64,000 bases of DNA from contig NZ_CP052757.1 in NCBI RefSeq assembly GCF_009708005.2, positions 744,001 through 808,000 on the forward strand, written 5' to 3'. Numbering within the stretch: position 1 is the first letter of the stretch; every line of letters begins with the position of its first letter. The position numbers and the translations under genes were made by a program. Below are positions 7,136 through 17,419 of the stretch, piece after piece. The notes under the pieces are model-generated. The model was not told the DNA's origin. It worked only from the letters and a program-made list of their open reading frames with translations, and searched no databases. This stretch comes from Cellulosimicrobium protaetiae (GTDB lineage: Bacteria; Actinomycetota; Actinomycetes; Actinomycetales; Cellulomonadaceae).

Positions 7136-9520
7136 ATGAGCACGGCAACGACGACTCAGGCGCGGGCCACGGAGCGGCGCGACGCGGACGGGCACGACGT
7201 CATCCGCGTCCAGGGGGCGCGGTCGAACAACCTGCAGGACGTGAGCGTCGAGATCCCCAAGCGGCGCCTCACGGTGTTCACGGGGGTCTCCGGGTCCGGC
7301 AAGAGCTCGCTCGTGTTCGACACGATCGCGGCGGAGTCGCAGCGCCTCATCAACGAGACGTACCCGGCGTTCCTGCAGGGCTTCATGCCGACGCTCGACC
7401 GCCCGGACGTCGACGTCCTCGACGGGCTCACGACGGCGATCGTCGTGGACCAGGAGCGCCTGGGGGCGAACCCGCGTTCCACCGTGGGCACGGTGACCGA
7501 CGCCAACGCGATCCTGCGGGTCCTGTTCAGCCGGTTCGGGGAGCCGCAGATCGGGCCTCCGCCCGCGTTCTCGTTCAACGTCCCGGCCCGCAAGGCGAGC
7601 GGCATCATGACGTCCGCGACGGGCGAGAAGACGATCGTGCGCAACGCGATCTACCACGGCGGCATGTGCCCGCGGTGCGAGGGTCGCGGCTCCGTCTCGG
7701 ACCTCGACCTCACCGAGATCTTCGACGACTCGAAGTCCCTGCTCGACGGCGCGATCAAGGTCCCGGGGTACACGGCCGACGGCTGGATGGTGCGCGGGTT
7801 CGTCGAGTCCGGGTTCTTCCCGGGCGACAAGCCGGTCCGCGAGTTCACCGAGAAGCAGCTCCAGGACTTCCTCTACAAGGAGCCCACCAAGATCAAGGCG
7901 GCGGGCATCAACCTCACGTACGAGGGCCTGATCCCCAAGATCCAGAAGTCGATGTTCTCCAAGGACGTCGACTCGCTCCAGCCGCACGTCCGGGCGTTCG
8001 TCGAGCGCGCGGCGACGTTCGCGGCGTGCCCCGACTGCGGCGGGACGCGGCTCTCGGAGTCGGCGCGCTCGTCGAAGATCCGCGGCGTCAACATCGCGGA
8101 CCTGTGCGCGATGCAGATCACCGACCTGGCCGCCTGGATCAGGGACCTCGACGACCCGGACATGGCACCCGTCGTCAACGCGCTCGGCCACAACCTCGCG
8201 TCGTTCGTCGAGCTCGGGCTGGGGTACCTCAGCCTCGACCGGCCGTCGGGCACGCTGTCGGGCGGCGAGTCGCAGCGCATCAAGATGCTGCGTCACCTCG
8301 GGTCGTCGCTCACGGACGTCACGTACGTCTTCGACGAGCCGACGATCGGCCTGCACCCGCACGACATCGACCGCATGAACGGCCTCCTGCTCCAGCTGCG
8401 CGACAAGGGCAACACGGTCCTCGTCGTCGAGCACAAGCCGGAGACGATCACGATCGCCGACCACGTCGTCGACCTCGGGCCGGGCGCGGGGACGGCCGGC
8501 GGGCACGTGACGTTCGAGGGCACGGTGGACGGGCTCCGGGCGAGCGACACCGTGACGGGCCGCCACCTCGACGACCGGGCGACGCTCAAGGACGAGGTGC
8601 GGTCGCCGTCGGGCGCGCTGGAGGTGCGTGGCGCGGACGCGCACAACCTCCAGGACGTCGACGTCGACATCCCGCTCGGCGTGCTCGTCGTCGTGACGGG
8701 CGTGGCCGGGTCGGGCAAGAGCTCCCTGATCGAGGGCTCGGTGTCGCGGCGCGAGGACGTCGTGACGATCGACCAGGGCGCGGTGCGGGGGTCGCGCCGC
8801 AGCAACCCCGCGACGTACACGGGGCTGCTGGAGCCCATCCGCAAGGCGTTCGCCAAGGCCAACGGGGTCAAGCCCGCGCTGTTCAGCGCGAACTCCGAGG
8901 GCGCGTGCCCCGAGTGCAAGGGCGCGGGCGTCATCTACACCGAGCTCGGCTTCATGGAGACCGTCTCGACCCCGTGCGAGGACTGCGGGGGCCGGCGGTT
9001 CCAGGCCGCGGTGCTCGACTACACGCTCGGCGGCCTGAACATCGCCGACGTGCTCGACCTCCCGGTCTCGAAGGCGCGCGAGTTCTTCTCCGCGGGTGAG
9101 TCCAAGGTGCCCGCCGCGAAGGCGATCCTCGAGCGGCTCGACGACGTCGGCCTCGGGTACGTGAGCCTCGGCCAGCCGCTCACCACGCTGTCCGGCGGCG
9201 AGCGCCAGCGCCTCAAGCTCGCGACGCACCTGGGCGACAAGGGCGGCGTGATCGTCCTCGACGAGCCGACGACGGGCCTGCACCTCGCCGACGTGCAGAA
9301 CCTCCTCGGCCTGCTCGACCGGATCGTCGACTCCGGCAAGTCCGTGATCGTCATCGAGCACCACCAGGCGGTCATGGCGCACGCGGACTGGATCGTCGAC
9401 CTCGGCCCGGGCGCCGGGCACGACGGCGGTCGCGTCGTCTTCGAGGGCACCCCGGCCGACCTCGTGGCGGCCCGGTCCACGCTCACGGGCGAGCACCTGG
9501 CGTCGTACGTCGGCGCCTGA
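7136..9520 (+). CDS. UvrA paralogue (UvrA2/DrrC-like ABC ATPase)
   Basis: Protein of 794 residues with two ABC ATPase halves of the UvrA type. Half 1 has Walker [10 protein letters not shown], zinc-finger-like CPRCEGRG and CPDCGGTR, signature [11 protein letters not shown] and Walker [12 protein letters not shown]. Half 2 has [17 protein letters not shown] and [19 protein letters not shown] and [10 protein letters not shown]. It is about 150 residues shorter than housekeeping UvrA (about 950), consistent with UvrA2-type proteins that lack the UvrB-binding insert. Such proteins are linked to drug or DNA-adduct tolerance (e.g. DrrC) rather than core excision repair. It has a good GAGGAG ribosome site and is monocistronic. 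Confidence 0.9.
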   Translation: MSTATTTQARATERRDADGHDVIRVQGARSNNLQDVSVEIPKRRLTVFTGVSGSGKSSLVFDTIAAESQRLINETYPAFLQGFMPTLDRPDVDVLDGLTTAIVVDQERLGANPRSTVGTVTDANAILRVLFSRFGEPQIGPPPAFSFNVPARKASGIMTSATGEKTIVRNAIYHGGMCPRCEGRGSVSDLDLTEIFDDSKSLLDGAIKVPGYTADGWMVRGFVESGFFPGDKPVREFTEKQLQDFLYKEPTKIKAAGINLTYEGLIPKIQKSMFSKDVDSLQPHVRAFVERAATFAACPDCGGTRLSESARSSKIRGVNIADLCAMQITDLAAWIRDLDDPDMAPVVNALGHNLASFVELGLGYLSLDRPSGTLSGGESQRIKMLRHLGSSLTDVTYVFDEPTIGLHPHDIDRMNGLLLQLRDKGNTVLVVEHKPETITIADHVVDLGPGAGTAGGHVTFEGTVDGLRASDTVTGRHLDDRATLKDEVRSPSGALEVRGADAHNLQDVDVDIPLGVLVVVTGVAGSGKSSLIEGSVSRREDVVTIDQGAVRGSRRSNPATYTGLLEPIRKAFAKANGVKPALFSANSEGACPECKGAGVIYTELGFMETVSTPCEDCGGRRFQAAVLDYTLGGLNIADVLDLPVSKAREFFSAGESKVPAAKAILERLDDVGLGYVSLGQPLTTLSGGERQRLKLATHLGDKGGVIVLDEPTTGLHLADVQNLLGLLDRIVDSGKSVIVIEHHQAVMAHADWIVDLGPGAGHDGGRVVFEGTPADLVAARSTLTGEHLASYVGA

Positions 9521-9562
9521 AGCCCGCTCACCCGCCCACACCCCAACCACCCCCCGCCCGTC

Positions 9563-9644
9563 GCCGAACAGGCGATCGTGGCGCGTCCTGGTCGACGGAC
9601 GCGCCACGAGCGCCTGCTCGGCCGGCCAGGATCGCCTGGTCGGC
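9563..9644. repeat. nested palindrome after uvrA2
   Basis: The inner hairpin CGTGGCGCGTCC (9577-9588) / GGACGCGCCACG (9597-9608) is a perfect 12-bp stem with an 8-nt loop. The outer arms GCCGAACAGGCGATC (9563-9577) and GATCGCCTGGTCGGC (9630-9644) pair at 14 of 15 positions. A third related unit (CGCCTGCTCGGC, 9611-9622) lies within. It may terminate the uvrA2 transcript, but its modular build resembles the other gene-end arrays in the window. Confidence 0.65.
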
Positions 9645-9785
9645 GGCAGCGGGGGGTCTCCGTGCGGCGGGGGGCGGCGGGGCGGGGGGCGGGGGGTGGC
9701 GAGGATCCCGTGCTTGTCTGGGATCCCAGACTGAACTCGCGCCGGCAGGCTCCCGGTACGCCCGGCTGCGGTGTGTGCTGGCGGC

Positions 9786-11531
9786 ATGGCAGCGACGACG
9801 CACTCCCCGGCCGCCCCCGGCCGGCCCGGTCCGGGCGCCCTCACCCCCCGCACACCGACACCAGCCGACCCCGGCACGACGGCGGGGCTCGCGCGCGACC
9901 CCGCCCGTGCCACGCGTGTGGTCGTCGTGGGCGACGGCCCGTTGACGATCGACGACGTGGTCGACGTCGCGCGCCACGACGCGCGCGTCCGGCTGGCCGA
10001 CGCGGCGCTCGACGCGATGGCCGCGAGCCGCGCCGTCGTCGAGGGGCTCGCGGACGACGACCGCCCGCACTACGGCGTCTCGACCGGGTTCGGCGCGCTC
10101 GCCCGCCGCCACATCCCGGTCGAGCGGCGTGCGCAGCTCCAGCTCAGCCTCGTGCGGTCGCACGCGGCGGGGTCGGGGGCCGAGGTCGAGCGCGAGGTCG
10201 TGAGGGCGCTCCAGCTCCTGCGGCTCGCGACCCTGGCGACCGGGCGGACCGGGGCGCGCCCCGTCGTCGCACAGACGTACGCCGCGATGCTCGACGCCGG
10301 GATCACCCCCGTGGTGCGCGAGTTCGGCTCGCTCGGCTGCTCGGGCGACCTCGCGCCGCTCGCACACGTGGCGCTCGCTGCGCTCGGGGAGGGCGAGGTA
10401 CGGGACGCCACGGGCGCGCTGCGACCCGCGGCCGACGCGCTCGACGAGGCCGGGATCGCTCCGCTCGTGCTGCGCGAGAAGGAGGGGCTCGCGCTCATCA
10501 ACGGCACCGACGGCATGCTCGGCATGCTGTGCCTCGCGCTCCACGACCTCCGGTCCCTGCTCACGACCGCCGACGTCGCGGCCGCCGCGAGCGTCGAGGC
10601 GTTGCTCGGCTCGGACGCGCCGTTCGCGGCGGACCTCGTGGCGATGCGACCGCACCCCGGCCAGGCGGCGTCGGCCGCGAACCTGCGCGCCCTGCTCGAC
10701 GGCTCGCCCGTCGTCGCGAGCCACCGCACGCTCGACCCCCAGGGCCGCCCGGAGTGCACGCGCGTGCAGGACGCGTACTCGCTGCGGTGCGCGCCCCAGG
10801 TCCACGGCGCGGCGCGCGACACGCTCGACCACGCGGCCGTCGTCGCGCGCCGCGAGCTCGCGTCGGCGATCGACAACCCGGTCGTCACCCTGGACGGGCG
10901 CGTCGAGTCGAACGGCAACTTCCACGGCGCCCCGGTCGCGTACGTGCTCGACTTCCTCGCGATCGCCGCGGCCGACGTCGCGAGCATGAGCGAGCGCCGC
11001 ACCGACCGGTTCCTCGACAAGGCCCGCAACGAGGGTCTGCCGCCGTTCCTCGCCGACGACCCGGGTGTCGACTCCGGCCTGATGATCGCGCAGTACACCG
11101 CGGCGGGGATCGTCTCGGAGCTCAAGCGCCTCGCGGTGCCGGCGAGCGTCGACTCGATCCCGTCGTCGGCGATGCAGGAGGACCACGTCTCGATGGGGTG
11201 GGCCGGGGCGCGCAAGCTCCGCCGCGCCGTCGACGGCCTCGGCCGCGTCCTGGCCATCGAGCTCCTCACGGCCACGCGCGCCCTCGACCTGCGCTGCGCC
11301 CCCGACCGGTCAGCCCGCCACGGGACCCCGGACCCGTCCGCTGCGGACAGCTCGGTGATCGCGCTGGCGCCCGCGCGGGGGACCGGAGCCGTGCGGGACC
11401 TCGTCCGCACCGTCGTCGACGGTCCCGGCCCGGACCGCTACCTCTCGCCCGACATCGAGGCCGTGTCCCACCTCGTCACGAGCGGGGCCGTGGCCGCGGC
11501 GGCGAGCGCCGCCGTCGGGCACCTGGCCTGA
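9786..11531 (+). CDS. hutH: histidine ammonia-lyase
   Basis: Deaminates L-histidine to urocanate, the first step of histidine catabolism. It is 581 residues from the ATG (a GTG at 9771 is a possible alternative), longer than the usual 500-520 because of about 45 extra low-complexity N-terminal residues. The cofactor-forming region reads [14 protein letters not shown], so the MIO triad is Cys-Ser-Gly (185-187) rather than Ala-Ser-Gly. The catalytic Tyr lies in HYGVSTGFG (Tyr96). Other family blocks are [20 protein letters not shown](V/I)HGA and [10 protein letters not shown]. hutU follows 40 nt downstream. Confidence 0.95.
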   Translation: MAATTHSPAAPGRPGPGALTPRTPTPADPGTTAGLARDPARATRVVVVGDGPLTIDDVVDVARHDARVRLADAALDAMAASRAVVEGLADDDRPHYGVSTGFGALARRHIPVERRAQLQLSLVRSHAAGSGAEVEREVVRALQLLRLATLATGRTGARPVVAQTYAAMLDAGITPVVREFGSLGCSGDLAPLAHVALAALGEGEVRDATGALRPAADALDEAGIAPLVLREKEGLALINGTDGMLGMLCLALHDLRSLLTTADVAAAASVEALLGSDAPFAADLVAMRPHPGQAASAANLRALLDGSPVVASHRTLDPQGRPECTRVQDAYSLRCAPQVHGAARDTLDHAAVVARRELASAIDNPVVTLDGRVESNGNFHGAPVAYVLDFLAIAAADVASMSERRTDRFLDKARNEGLPPFLADDPGVDSGLMIAQYTAAGIVSELKRLAVPASVDSIPSSAMQEDHVSMGWAGARKLRRAVDGLGRVLAIELLTATRALDLRCAPDRSARHGTPDPSAADSSVIALAPARGTGAVRDLVRTVVDGPGPDRYLSPDIEAVSHLVTSGAVAAAASAAVGHLA

Positions 11532-11571
11532 CCCCCGACCGCCCGACCTCACCCCGAAGGAGCGAGACGCC

Positions 11572-13248
11572 ATGGCCCACGAGCCGACCCACCGACTCGG
11601 CACCCCCGTGCCCGTCCGCGCGCCGCGCGGCACGACCCTCACCGCGCGGTCGTGGCAGACCGAGGCGCCGCTGCGGATGCTCATGAACAACCTCGACCCG
11701 GAGGTCGCGGAGCGCCCTGACGACCTCGTCGTCTACGGCGGCACCGGCCGCGCGGCCCGTGACTGGCCGAGCTACCACGCCATCGTCCGCACGCTCACGA
11801 CGCTGGCCGACGACGAGACGCTCCTCGTGCAGTCGGGCAAGCCCGTCGGGGTGCTGCGGACGCAGGAGTGGGCACCGCGCGTCCTGCTCGCGAACAGCAA
11901 CCTCGTGGGGGACTGGGCGACGTGGCCCGAGTTCCGGCGTCTCGAGGCGATGGGCCTGACGATGTACGGGCAGATGACGGCCGGGTCGTGGATCTACATC
12001 GGCGCGCAGGGCATCCTCCAGGGCACGTACGAGACGCTCGCCGCGGTCGCCGCGAAGCGGTTCGGAGGCACGCTCGCCGGGACGCTCACCCTCACCGGCG
12101 GGTGCGGCGGGATGGGTGGCGCCCAGCCGCTCGCGGTGACGCTCAACGGCGGTGCGTGCCTCGTGGTCGACGTCGACCGGTCGCGCCTCGACCGCCGCGT
12201 CCGCGAGCGGTACCTCGACGTGGTCGCCGACGACCTCGACGCCGCGGTGCGGCTCGTCGAGGACGCGCGGCGCGAGCGCCGGGCGCTGTCGGTGGGGGTC
12301 GAGGGGAACAGCGCGGCGGTCGTGCCGGAGCTGCTGCGGCGCGGGGTCGAGGTCGACGTCGTCACGGACCAGACGTCGGCGCACGACCCGCTGTCGTACC
12401 TGCCGGTCGGGGTGTCGGTCGACGAGTGGGCCGACTATGCCGCCGCGAAGCCCGACGAGTTCACCGACCGCGCGCGCGAGTCCATGGCGCGGCACGTCGA
12501 GGGCATGGTCGGGTTCCTGGATGCGGGCGCCGAGGTGTTCGACTACGGCAACTCGATCCGTGATGAGGCCCGCCGCGGCGGGTACGACCGCGCGTTCGAC
12601 TTCCCCGGGTTCGTGCCCGCGTACATCCGGCCGCTGTTCGCGCAGGGCAAGGGGCCGTTCCGGTGGGCCGCGCTGTCCGGCGACCCGCGCGACATCGCCG
12701 CGACCGACGCCGCCGTCCTCGACCTGTTCGACGACGACCACCTCCACCGCTGGATCCGCGCCGCCCAGGAGCGGGTCGCGTTCCAGGGTCTGCCCGCGCG
12801 CATCTGCTGGCTCGGGCACGGCGAGCGCGACCGCGCGGGCCTCGCGTTCAACGACCTCGTGGCGTCAGGCGCCGTCAGCGCGCCGGTCGTCATCGGTCGA
12901 GACCACCTCGACGCCGGGTCCGTCGCGTCGCCGTACCGCGAGACGGAGGCCATGGCCGACGGCTCCGACGCGATCGCCGACTGGCCGCTGCTCAACGCGC
13001 TGACCGCCGCGTCGTCGGGCGCGACGTGGGTCTCGATCCACCATGGCGGCGGCGTCGGCATGGGCCGGTCGATCCACGCGGGCCAGGTGTCCGTCGCGGA
13101 CGGCACGCCGCTCGCCGCGGCGAAGCTCGCGCGCGTGCTGTCCAACGACCCGGGCCTCGGCGTGCTGCGCCACGTCGACGCCGGCTACGACGACGCGGTC
13201 ACGGCGGCAGAGCGCGGCGGCCTCCGCGTCCCGACGCGGGAGTCCTGA
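11572..13248 (+). CDS. hutU: urocanate hydratase (urocanase)
   Basis: Converts urocanate to 4-imidazolone-5-propionate using tightly bound NAD. At 558 residues it is full length. Recognisable blocks are [11 protein letters not shown] near the N-terminus, [17 protein letters not shown], the NAD-binding glycine-rich [26 protein letters not shown], and the C-terminal [15 protein letters not shown]. It is preceded by AAGGAG ribosome site and follows hutH by 40 nt; its TGA overlaps the ATG of hutI (TGATG), so the three genes form a coupled operon. No missing blocks. Confidence 0.96.
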   Translation: MAHEPTHRLGTPVPVRAPRGTTLTARSWQTEAPLRMLMNNLDPEVAERPDDLVVYGGTGRAARDWPSYHAIVRTLTTLADDETLLVQSGKPVGVLRTQEWAPRVLLANSNLVGDWATWPEFRRLEAMGLTMYGQMTAGSWIYIGAQGILQGTYETLAAVAAKRFGGTLAGTLTLTGGCGGMGGAQPLAVTLNGGACLVVDVDRSRLDRRVRERYLDVVADDLDAAVRLVEDARRERRALSVGVEGNSAAVVPELLRRGVEVDVVTDQTSAHDPLSYLPVGVSVDEWADYAAAKPDEFTDRARESMARHVEGMVGFLDAGAEVFDYGNSIRDEARRGGYDRAFDFPGFVPAYIRPLFAQGKGPFRWAALSGDPRDIAATDAAVLDLFDDDHLHRWIRAAQERVAFQGLPARICWLGHGERDRAGLAFNDLVASGAVSAPVVIGRDHLDAGSVASPYRETEAMADGSDAIADWPLLNALTAASSGATWVSIHHGGGVGMGRSIHAGQVSVADGTPLAAAKLARVLSNDPGLGVLRHVDAGYDDAVTAAERGGLRVPTRES

Positions 13249-14603
13249 TGGACCACCCCTCGGCGCCAACCCCGGGGTCGTTCCCCACGGAGGGCCGGTC
13301 CTGGGGAGAGACCCCGGGCTCGGCAGCGTCCGGGAGGGGAGCGATCCCGGGTCCGGCGGGCGGGTCGACGCTCCTCACCGGGATCGGGGAGCTGACGACG
13401 AACGTGCCCGGCGGGCCCGGGACGCGCGAGGGCGACCCGACCGGGCTGGTGACGGACGCCGTCGTGCTGCTCGACGGCGGCCGGGTCGCCTGGACGGGTC
13501 CCGCCCGCGAGGTGCGCGACGCCGTCGGGCGCGCGCTGGGTGGGCGCGCGCCCGACGCCACCGTCGACGCGGGCGGGCGCGCCGTGATCCCGGGCTTCGT
13601 CGACTCGCACACCCACCTCCTGTTCGCGGGCGCCCGCGCCGCCGAGTTCGAGGCGCGCATGGCCGGGCGCCCGTACGAGGCCGGCGGCATCCGGTCCACC
13701 GTCGCGGCGACGCGCGCGGCGTCCGACGACGCGCTCCGGGCCGGTCTGGCCCGGCACCTCGACGAGGCGGCGCGGCAGGGCACGACCACGGTCGAGGTGA
13801 AGAGCGGGTACGGGCTCACGGTCGCCGACGAGGAGCGCGCCGCGCGGCTCGCGCGCGAGGTCACGCCGGAGGTGACGTTCCTCGGGGCCCACGTGGTGCC
13901 CGCCGAGTACGCGGGCCGCGCGGACGAGTACGTCGACCTCGTGCGCGGCGACATGCTCGCCGCGTGCGCCCCGTACGCGCGGTGGGTCGACGTGTTCTGC
14001 GAGACCGGCGCGTTCACGCCGGAGCAGTCGCGCCGGGTCCTCGAGGCCGGGGCCGCCGCGGGACTCGGCGTGCGCGTCCACGCGAACCAGCTCGGCCCGG
14101 GCGAGGGCGTGCGCCTCGCCGTCGCGCTGGGCGCGGCCGCCGTCGACCACTGCACCTACCTCACCGACGACGACGTCGCGGCGCTCGCGGGCTCGTGGTC
14201 GGGGGCGGCGGGCGCAGCGCCCGGGACCGTGGCGACCCTGCTCCCCGGTGTGGAGTTCTCCACGCGGCAGCCCTACCCGGACGCACGGCGCCTGCTCGAC
14301 GCGGGCGCCGTCGTCGCGCTCGCGAGCGACTGCAACCCCGGGTCGAGCTACACGTCGTCGATGCCGCTGTGCGTCGCGCTCGCGGTGCGCGAGATGCGGA
14401 TGACCGTGGCCGAGGCGGTGTGGTCCGCGACCGCGGGCGGGGCGCTCGCCCTGCGCCGGGACGACGTCGGGCACCTCGCCCCGGGTGCGCGGGCCGACGT
14501 CGTGCTGCTCGACGCCCCGAGCCGCGTCCACCTCGCGTACCGCCCGGGCGTCCCGCTCGTCGGGGCGGTCTGGAAGGACGGCGTCCGCCTCCCGCCGAGG
14601 TAG
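13248..14603 (+). CDS. hutI: imidazolonepropionase
   Basis: Hydrolyses imidazolonepropionate to N-formimino-L-glutamate. It has 451 residues of the amidohydrolase fold with metal-binding DSHTHLLF, substrate block [17 protein letters not shown] and the metal Asp in [10 protein letters not shown]. The start ATG overlaps the hutU stop by one base. Two oddities are seen. Residues about 5-35 are a Gly/Pro/Ser-rich insertion with no counterpart expected in the family, encoded by GC-rich, repeat-like DNA (13258-13345). The final codons (CCG AGG TAG) are the start of a 21-nt repeat module that continues past the stop. Confidence 0.94.
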   Translation: MDHPSAPTPGSFPTEGRSWGETPGSAASGRGAIPGPAGGSTLLTGIGELTTNVPGGPGTREGDPTGLVTDAVVLLDGGRVAWTGPAREVRDAVGRALGGRAPDATVDAGGRAVIPGFVDSHTHLLFAGARAAEFEARMAGRPYEAGGIRSTVAATRAASDDALRAGLARHLDEAARQGTTTVEVKSGYGLTVADEERAARLAREVTPEVTFLGAHVVPAEYAGRADEYVDLVRGDMLAACAPYARWVDVFCETGAFTPEQSRRVLEAGAAAGLGVRVHANQLGPGEGVRLAVALGAAAVDHCTYLTDDDVAALAGSWSGAAGAAPGTVATLLPGVEFSTRQPYPDARRLLDAGAVVALASDCNPGSSYTSSMPLCVALAVREMRMTVAEAVWSATAGGALALRRDDVGHLAPGARADVVLLDAPSRVHLAYRPGVPLVGAVWKDGVRLPPR

Positions 14604-14672
14604 AGCCCCCGGTTCTTCGAGGGAGAGCCCCGGGGGGCCGAGGGAGAGACCCTGGTCGTGCCCGACGGGGGT
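14595..14672 (+). repeat. 21-nt module array at hutI 3' end
   Basis: Three head-to-tail 21-nt modules (14595-14615, 14616-14636, 14637-14657), followed by GTGCCCGACGG, have the same layout as the array at 4474-4997. The first module provides the hutI stop codon at module positions 7-9, the same position as in the IclR gene. The array lies between the convergent hutI and response-regulator genes. Confidence 0.75.
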
Positions 14673-14687
14673 GCGTTCGCCCGGCGG

Positions 14688-15308
14688 TCAGGTGAGCAGG
14701 CGGCGGCGGTACCCCTCGGCGACCGCCGAGGCCCGGTCGCGGACACCGAGCTTGTCGTAGACGTGCTGCAGGTGGGTCTTGATGCTCGCCTCGCCGATGA
14801 ACAACGCCGCCGCGGCCTCCCGGTTCGAGCTGCCGTTCGCGACCAGCTGCAGCACCTGCTTCTCCCGGTCGGTCAGGGTCCCGGCGCCCGGCCGCCGGAC
14901 CTGTCCCATGAGGTGCTGCGTCACCGACGGCGCGAGCACGGACTCCCCGCGCGCCGCGGCGCGGACCGCTCGCATGAGGTCGTCGGGGAGCGCGTCCTTC
15001 AGCAGGTAGCCGGTCGCGCCCGCCTCGATCGCGGGCAGCACGTCGCTCTCGCTGTCGAAGGTGGTCAGGATCAGCACGCGGGCGTCCGGAGCCCGGGCGC
15101 GCAGAGCAGCGGTCGCCGTGACGCCGTCCGTCCCGGGCATGCGCAGGTCCATGAGCACGACGTCCGCGGCCAGCTCGGTCGCGCGCTCGACGCCCTCGGC
15201 GCCGTCGCCGGCCTCGCCGACCACGACGATGTCCTCGGCCCCCGCGAAGGTGTCGCGCAGACCGCCCCGCACGACCGGGTGGTCGTCGACGATCACGACT
15301 CGGATCAT
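14688..15308 (-). CDS. NarL/LuxR-family response regulator
   Basis: Protein of 206 residues. The receiver domain has phospho-acceptor Asp54 (VLMDLRMPG), an acidic pocket at VDD (8-9) and a conserved Lys in YLLKDALP. The C-terminal LuxR helix-turn-helix contains LTDREKQVLQLVANGSSN and ASIKTHLQHVYDKLG. Its ATG overlaps the stop of the partner kinase gene by four bases (ATGA). It is the last gene of an ABC transporter-kinase-regulator operon and probably controls that transporter in response to envelope stress or a drug; the signal is unknown. Confidence 0.92.
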   Translation of the reverse strand: MIRVVIVDDHPVVRGGLRDTFAGAEDIVVVGEAGDGAEGVERATELAADVVLMDLRMPGTDGVTATAALRARAPDARVLILTTFDSESDVLPAIEAGATGYLLKDALPDDLMRAVRAAARGESVLAPSVTQHLMGQVRRPGAGTLTDREKQVLQLVANGSSNREAAAALFIGEASIKTHLQHVYDKLGVRDRASAVAEGYRRRLLT

Positions 15309-16648
15309 CGGTCGATCATCCCTTCTGTACCCGTCCCGCCGGGAGCGATCGCCGGGACGCGCGCGCTGACGGACGTCCCCTCTCCCGGTGCGCTCTGCAC
15401 CTCGACGTGCCCACCGACCCCGCGGATGCGCTGGCGCATGCTCGTCAGGCCGAAGCCGGTGCCGTCCTGCCTCCCGAAGCCGCGTCCGTCGTCCCGCACG
15501 TCGAGCAGCACCTCGGCGCCGGTGTACGACAGCGTGACGCCCACGCGGGTGGCTCCCGCGTGCTTCGCCACGTTCGTGAGCGACTCCTGCGCGACGCGGA
15601 ACAGGGACACCTCGATCGCCGGGCTCAGGGGCTCGCGGTCGCCCGTGACCTCGACCTGCGCGCTGATCCCCTGGTCCTGGGACCACCGCTCGGTCAACGT
15701 GCGCAGCGCGTCGGGGAGGTGCGCCCGCCCCAGCTCCTGGGGAGCGAGCGCCTGCACGGACCGCCGCGCCTCGGTCAGGCTGCTGCGTGCGAGCCGCAGC
15801 GCACGCGCCACCTGCTCCCGCGCCTCGCCCCGCACGTCCGCGGAACGCTCCGCCGCCTGGAGCTGCGTGATGATGCCGGCGAGCCCCTGGGCGAGCGTGT
15901 CGTGGATCTCCCCGGCCAGCCGTTGCCGCTCGTCCTGGGCCCCGGACTCCCGCGCCTGCGCGACGAGCTGCGCGTGGAGCCCCGCGTTCTCGTGCAGCGC
16001 CTCCTCGAGGCGCTCGACGAGCTCCTCCCGCTTGCGCTCCTCCGGCTCGCTCCGAGCCGTCAGCAGGATGCCCGCCCCGATCGCCGCGGTCTGCACGGCG
16101 ACGATGAGGAGGAACTCGCCGAGCACCTCCGGGCTCGGGTCGTCCCACACGTGCATCGCCGCGCCGTTGAGGACCACGGAGGTCGCCAGGACCCCGAGCA
16201 CCCCCACGGGCCACGGCCGGAGCAGGTACGCCTGGAAGAAGCCCGAGATGGTGAAGACGAGGAACACCTCGGAGTAGGTCATGAGGACGACGCACAGCGT
16301 CAGCAGCCCGACGAGGTAGAGGCTCGCGGGCACGGGCCGCAGCGTCCTCCTCCGCAGCGGCAGCGTCTGCCCGACCAGCACCCACAGCGCCGAGGCCGCC
16401 ACCAGCCCCAGCACGGGGGCACCCTCGGGCCAGAAGGGCTCTCCCGACCCCGTGAGCTCCTGCGACAGGTAGATCACCGTCGAGGTCGTCAGGAGCAGCC
16501 ACGGGGCGACCAGCTGCAGGAGGTCCCAGACCCGGAGCTGCTCCGCCCTCCAGGCCAGCCGCGAGCGGTGCACGTTCTCGGCGTCCTCCGCGACCGCTGA
16601 GCCGGGCGCGCCGACGCCGGGGTGGCCGGTCCCCGAGTCCCGCATCAT
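15305..16648 (-). CDS. HisKA_3-type sensor histidine kinase
   Basis: Protein of 447 residues. Residues about 45-200 contain six hydrophobic segments without an obvious extracellular domain, so the signal is probably sensed in the membrane. A short coiled coil leads to the HisKA_3 dimerisation domain with phospho-His249 (LAGEIHDTLAQGLAG), then a HATPase domain (SLTNVAKHAGA, DDGRGFG). Start: the ATG at 16648 lies 9 nt after GGGAG; an upstream GTG (16654) would be too close to that site. It is coupled to the response regulator by an ATGA overlap and follows the permease gene directly. Confidence 0.91.
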   Translation of the reverse strand: MMRDSGTGHPGVGAPGSAVAEDAENVHRSRLAWRAEQLRVWDLLQLVAPWLLLTTSTVIYLSQELTGSGEPFWPEGAPVLGLVAASALWVLVGQTLPLRRRTLRPVPASLYLVGLLTLCVVLMTYSEVFLVFTISGFFQAYLLRPWPVGVLGVLATSVVLNGAAMHVWDDPSPEVLGEFLLIVAVQTAAIGAGILLTARSEPEERKREELVERLEEALHENAGLHAQLVAQARESGAQDERQRLAGEIHDTLAQGLAGIITQLQAAERSADVRGEAREQVARALRLARSSLTEARRSVQALAPQELGRAHLPDALRTLTERWSQDQGISAQVEVTGDREPLSPAIEVSLFRVAQESLTNVAKHAGATRVGVTLSYTGAEVLLDVRDDGRGFGRQDGTGFGLTSMRQRIRGVGGHVEVQSAPGEGTSVSARVPAIAPGGTGTEGMIDR

Positions 16649-16654
16649 CGACAC

Positions 16655-17419
16655 CTACTCCCAGCGGAAGAGCTTCGCGGCGATCGCGGTCGTGATCACG
16701 GCGATGGCCGCCATTATGGCAATCTGCAGCCAGAACGGCTGCCCGCCGGCCGCGGCGGTGACCTCCCCCGCCGCGGGGGACCACGCCGCGGTGAGCGCCT
16801 GCAGCCCGGGCGGGACGAACTCTCCGACGGTGCGCAGCGCGTCGGGCATGACGGCACGGGGGAGGAAGGCCCCGCCGAAGAACATCAGCGCGATGAAGAG
16901 GACGGTGCCGACCTGGTTCGCGGCGCTGCTCGTGCGGACCACGGCCGCGGAGACCAGGCCGATCCCGAGGAGTGCCGCATAGCCGACGACGAACGCGGCG
17001 ACGAACTCCAACGGCCGCTCGGGCGGCGCGATGCCCAGCACCGCCCACGCGGCGAGGACCAGGAGCGTCGCCGAGACCACCACGGAGGCGAACGCGACGG
17101 TCATCTGCGCGAGCAGGACGTTGCGCGGGTGCGCAGGAGTGGTCGACAGCCTGCGCAGGATGCCGCGCTCGCGATACGTCGCGATCACCGACGGGACGTG
17201 CTGCACGGCGATCATCACCATCCCGAACACCAGGGCGGTCGGCGCCCACACGTCGACGGACCGGAGCCCGTCGGTCCCCGATATCGGCTCCTGGAGAGCG
17301 GGCACGGAGCCCAGCCCGAGCAGGAGCGCCGTCGGGAAGAGCACACCGAAGACGACGGTGGCGGAGTCACGGAGGAAGAGCTTCGTCTCGACCTCGACCA
17401 GCTGCAGACCGGCGTGCAT
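16655..17419 (-). CDS. ABC-2 type transporter permease
   Basis: Membrane protein of 254 residues with six hydrophobic segments and the ABC-2 features (RERGILRRLSTTP in the first cytoplasmic loop; FFGGAFLPRAVMP and FVPPGLQALTAAW near the end). It forms the membrane part of an exporter of lipids, antibiotics or polysaccharide precursors; the cargo cannot be deduced. Its ATG overlaps the TGA of the ATPase gene (TGATG) and it is followed at once by the sensor kinase. This arrangement (ATPase, permease, kinase, regulator) is typical of self-regulated drug-response exporters. Confidence 0.9.
   Translation of the reverse strand: MHAGLQLVEVETKLFLRDSATVVFGVLFPTALLLGLGSVPALQEPISGTDGLRSVDVWAPTALVFGMVMIAVQHVPSVIATYRERGILRRLSTTPAHPRNVLLAQMTVAFASVVVSATLLVLAAWAVLGIAPPERPLEFVAAFVVGYAALLGIGLVSAAVVRTSSAANQVGTVLFIALMFFGGAFLPRAVMPDALRTVGEFVPPGLQALTAAWSPAAGEVTAAAGGQPFWLQIAIMAAIAVITTAIAAKLFRWE

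Noticed and set aside
6311-9913. Very long open frame on the minus strand (about 1200 codons) opposite uvrA2
   Set aside because: Composition is Arg/Val/Asp/Gly-rich as in antisense frames of GC-rich genes; the plus-strand frame has clear UvrA motifs throughout.
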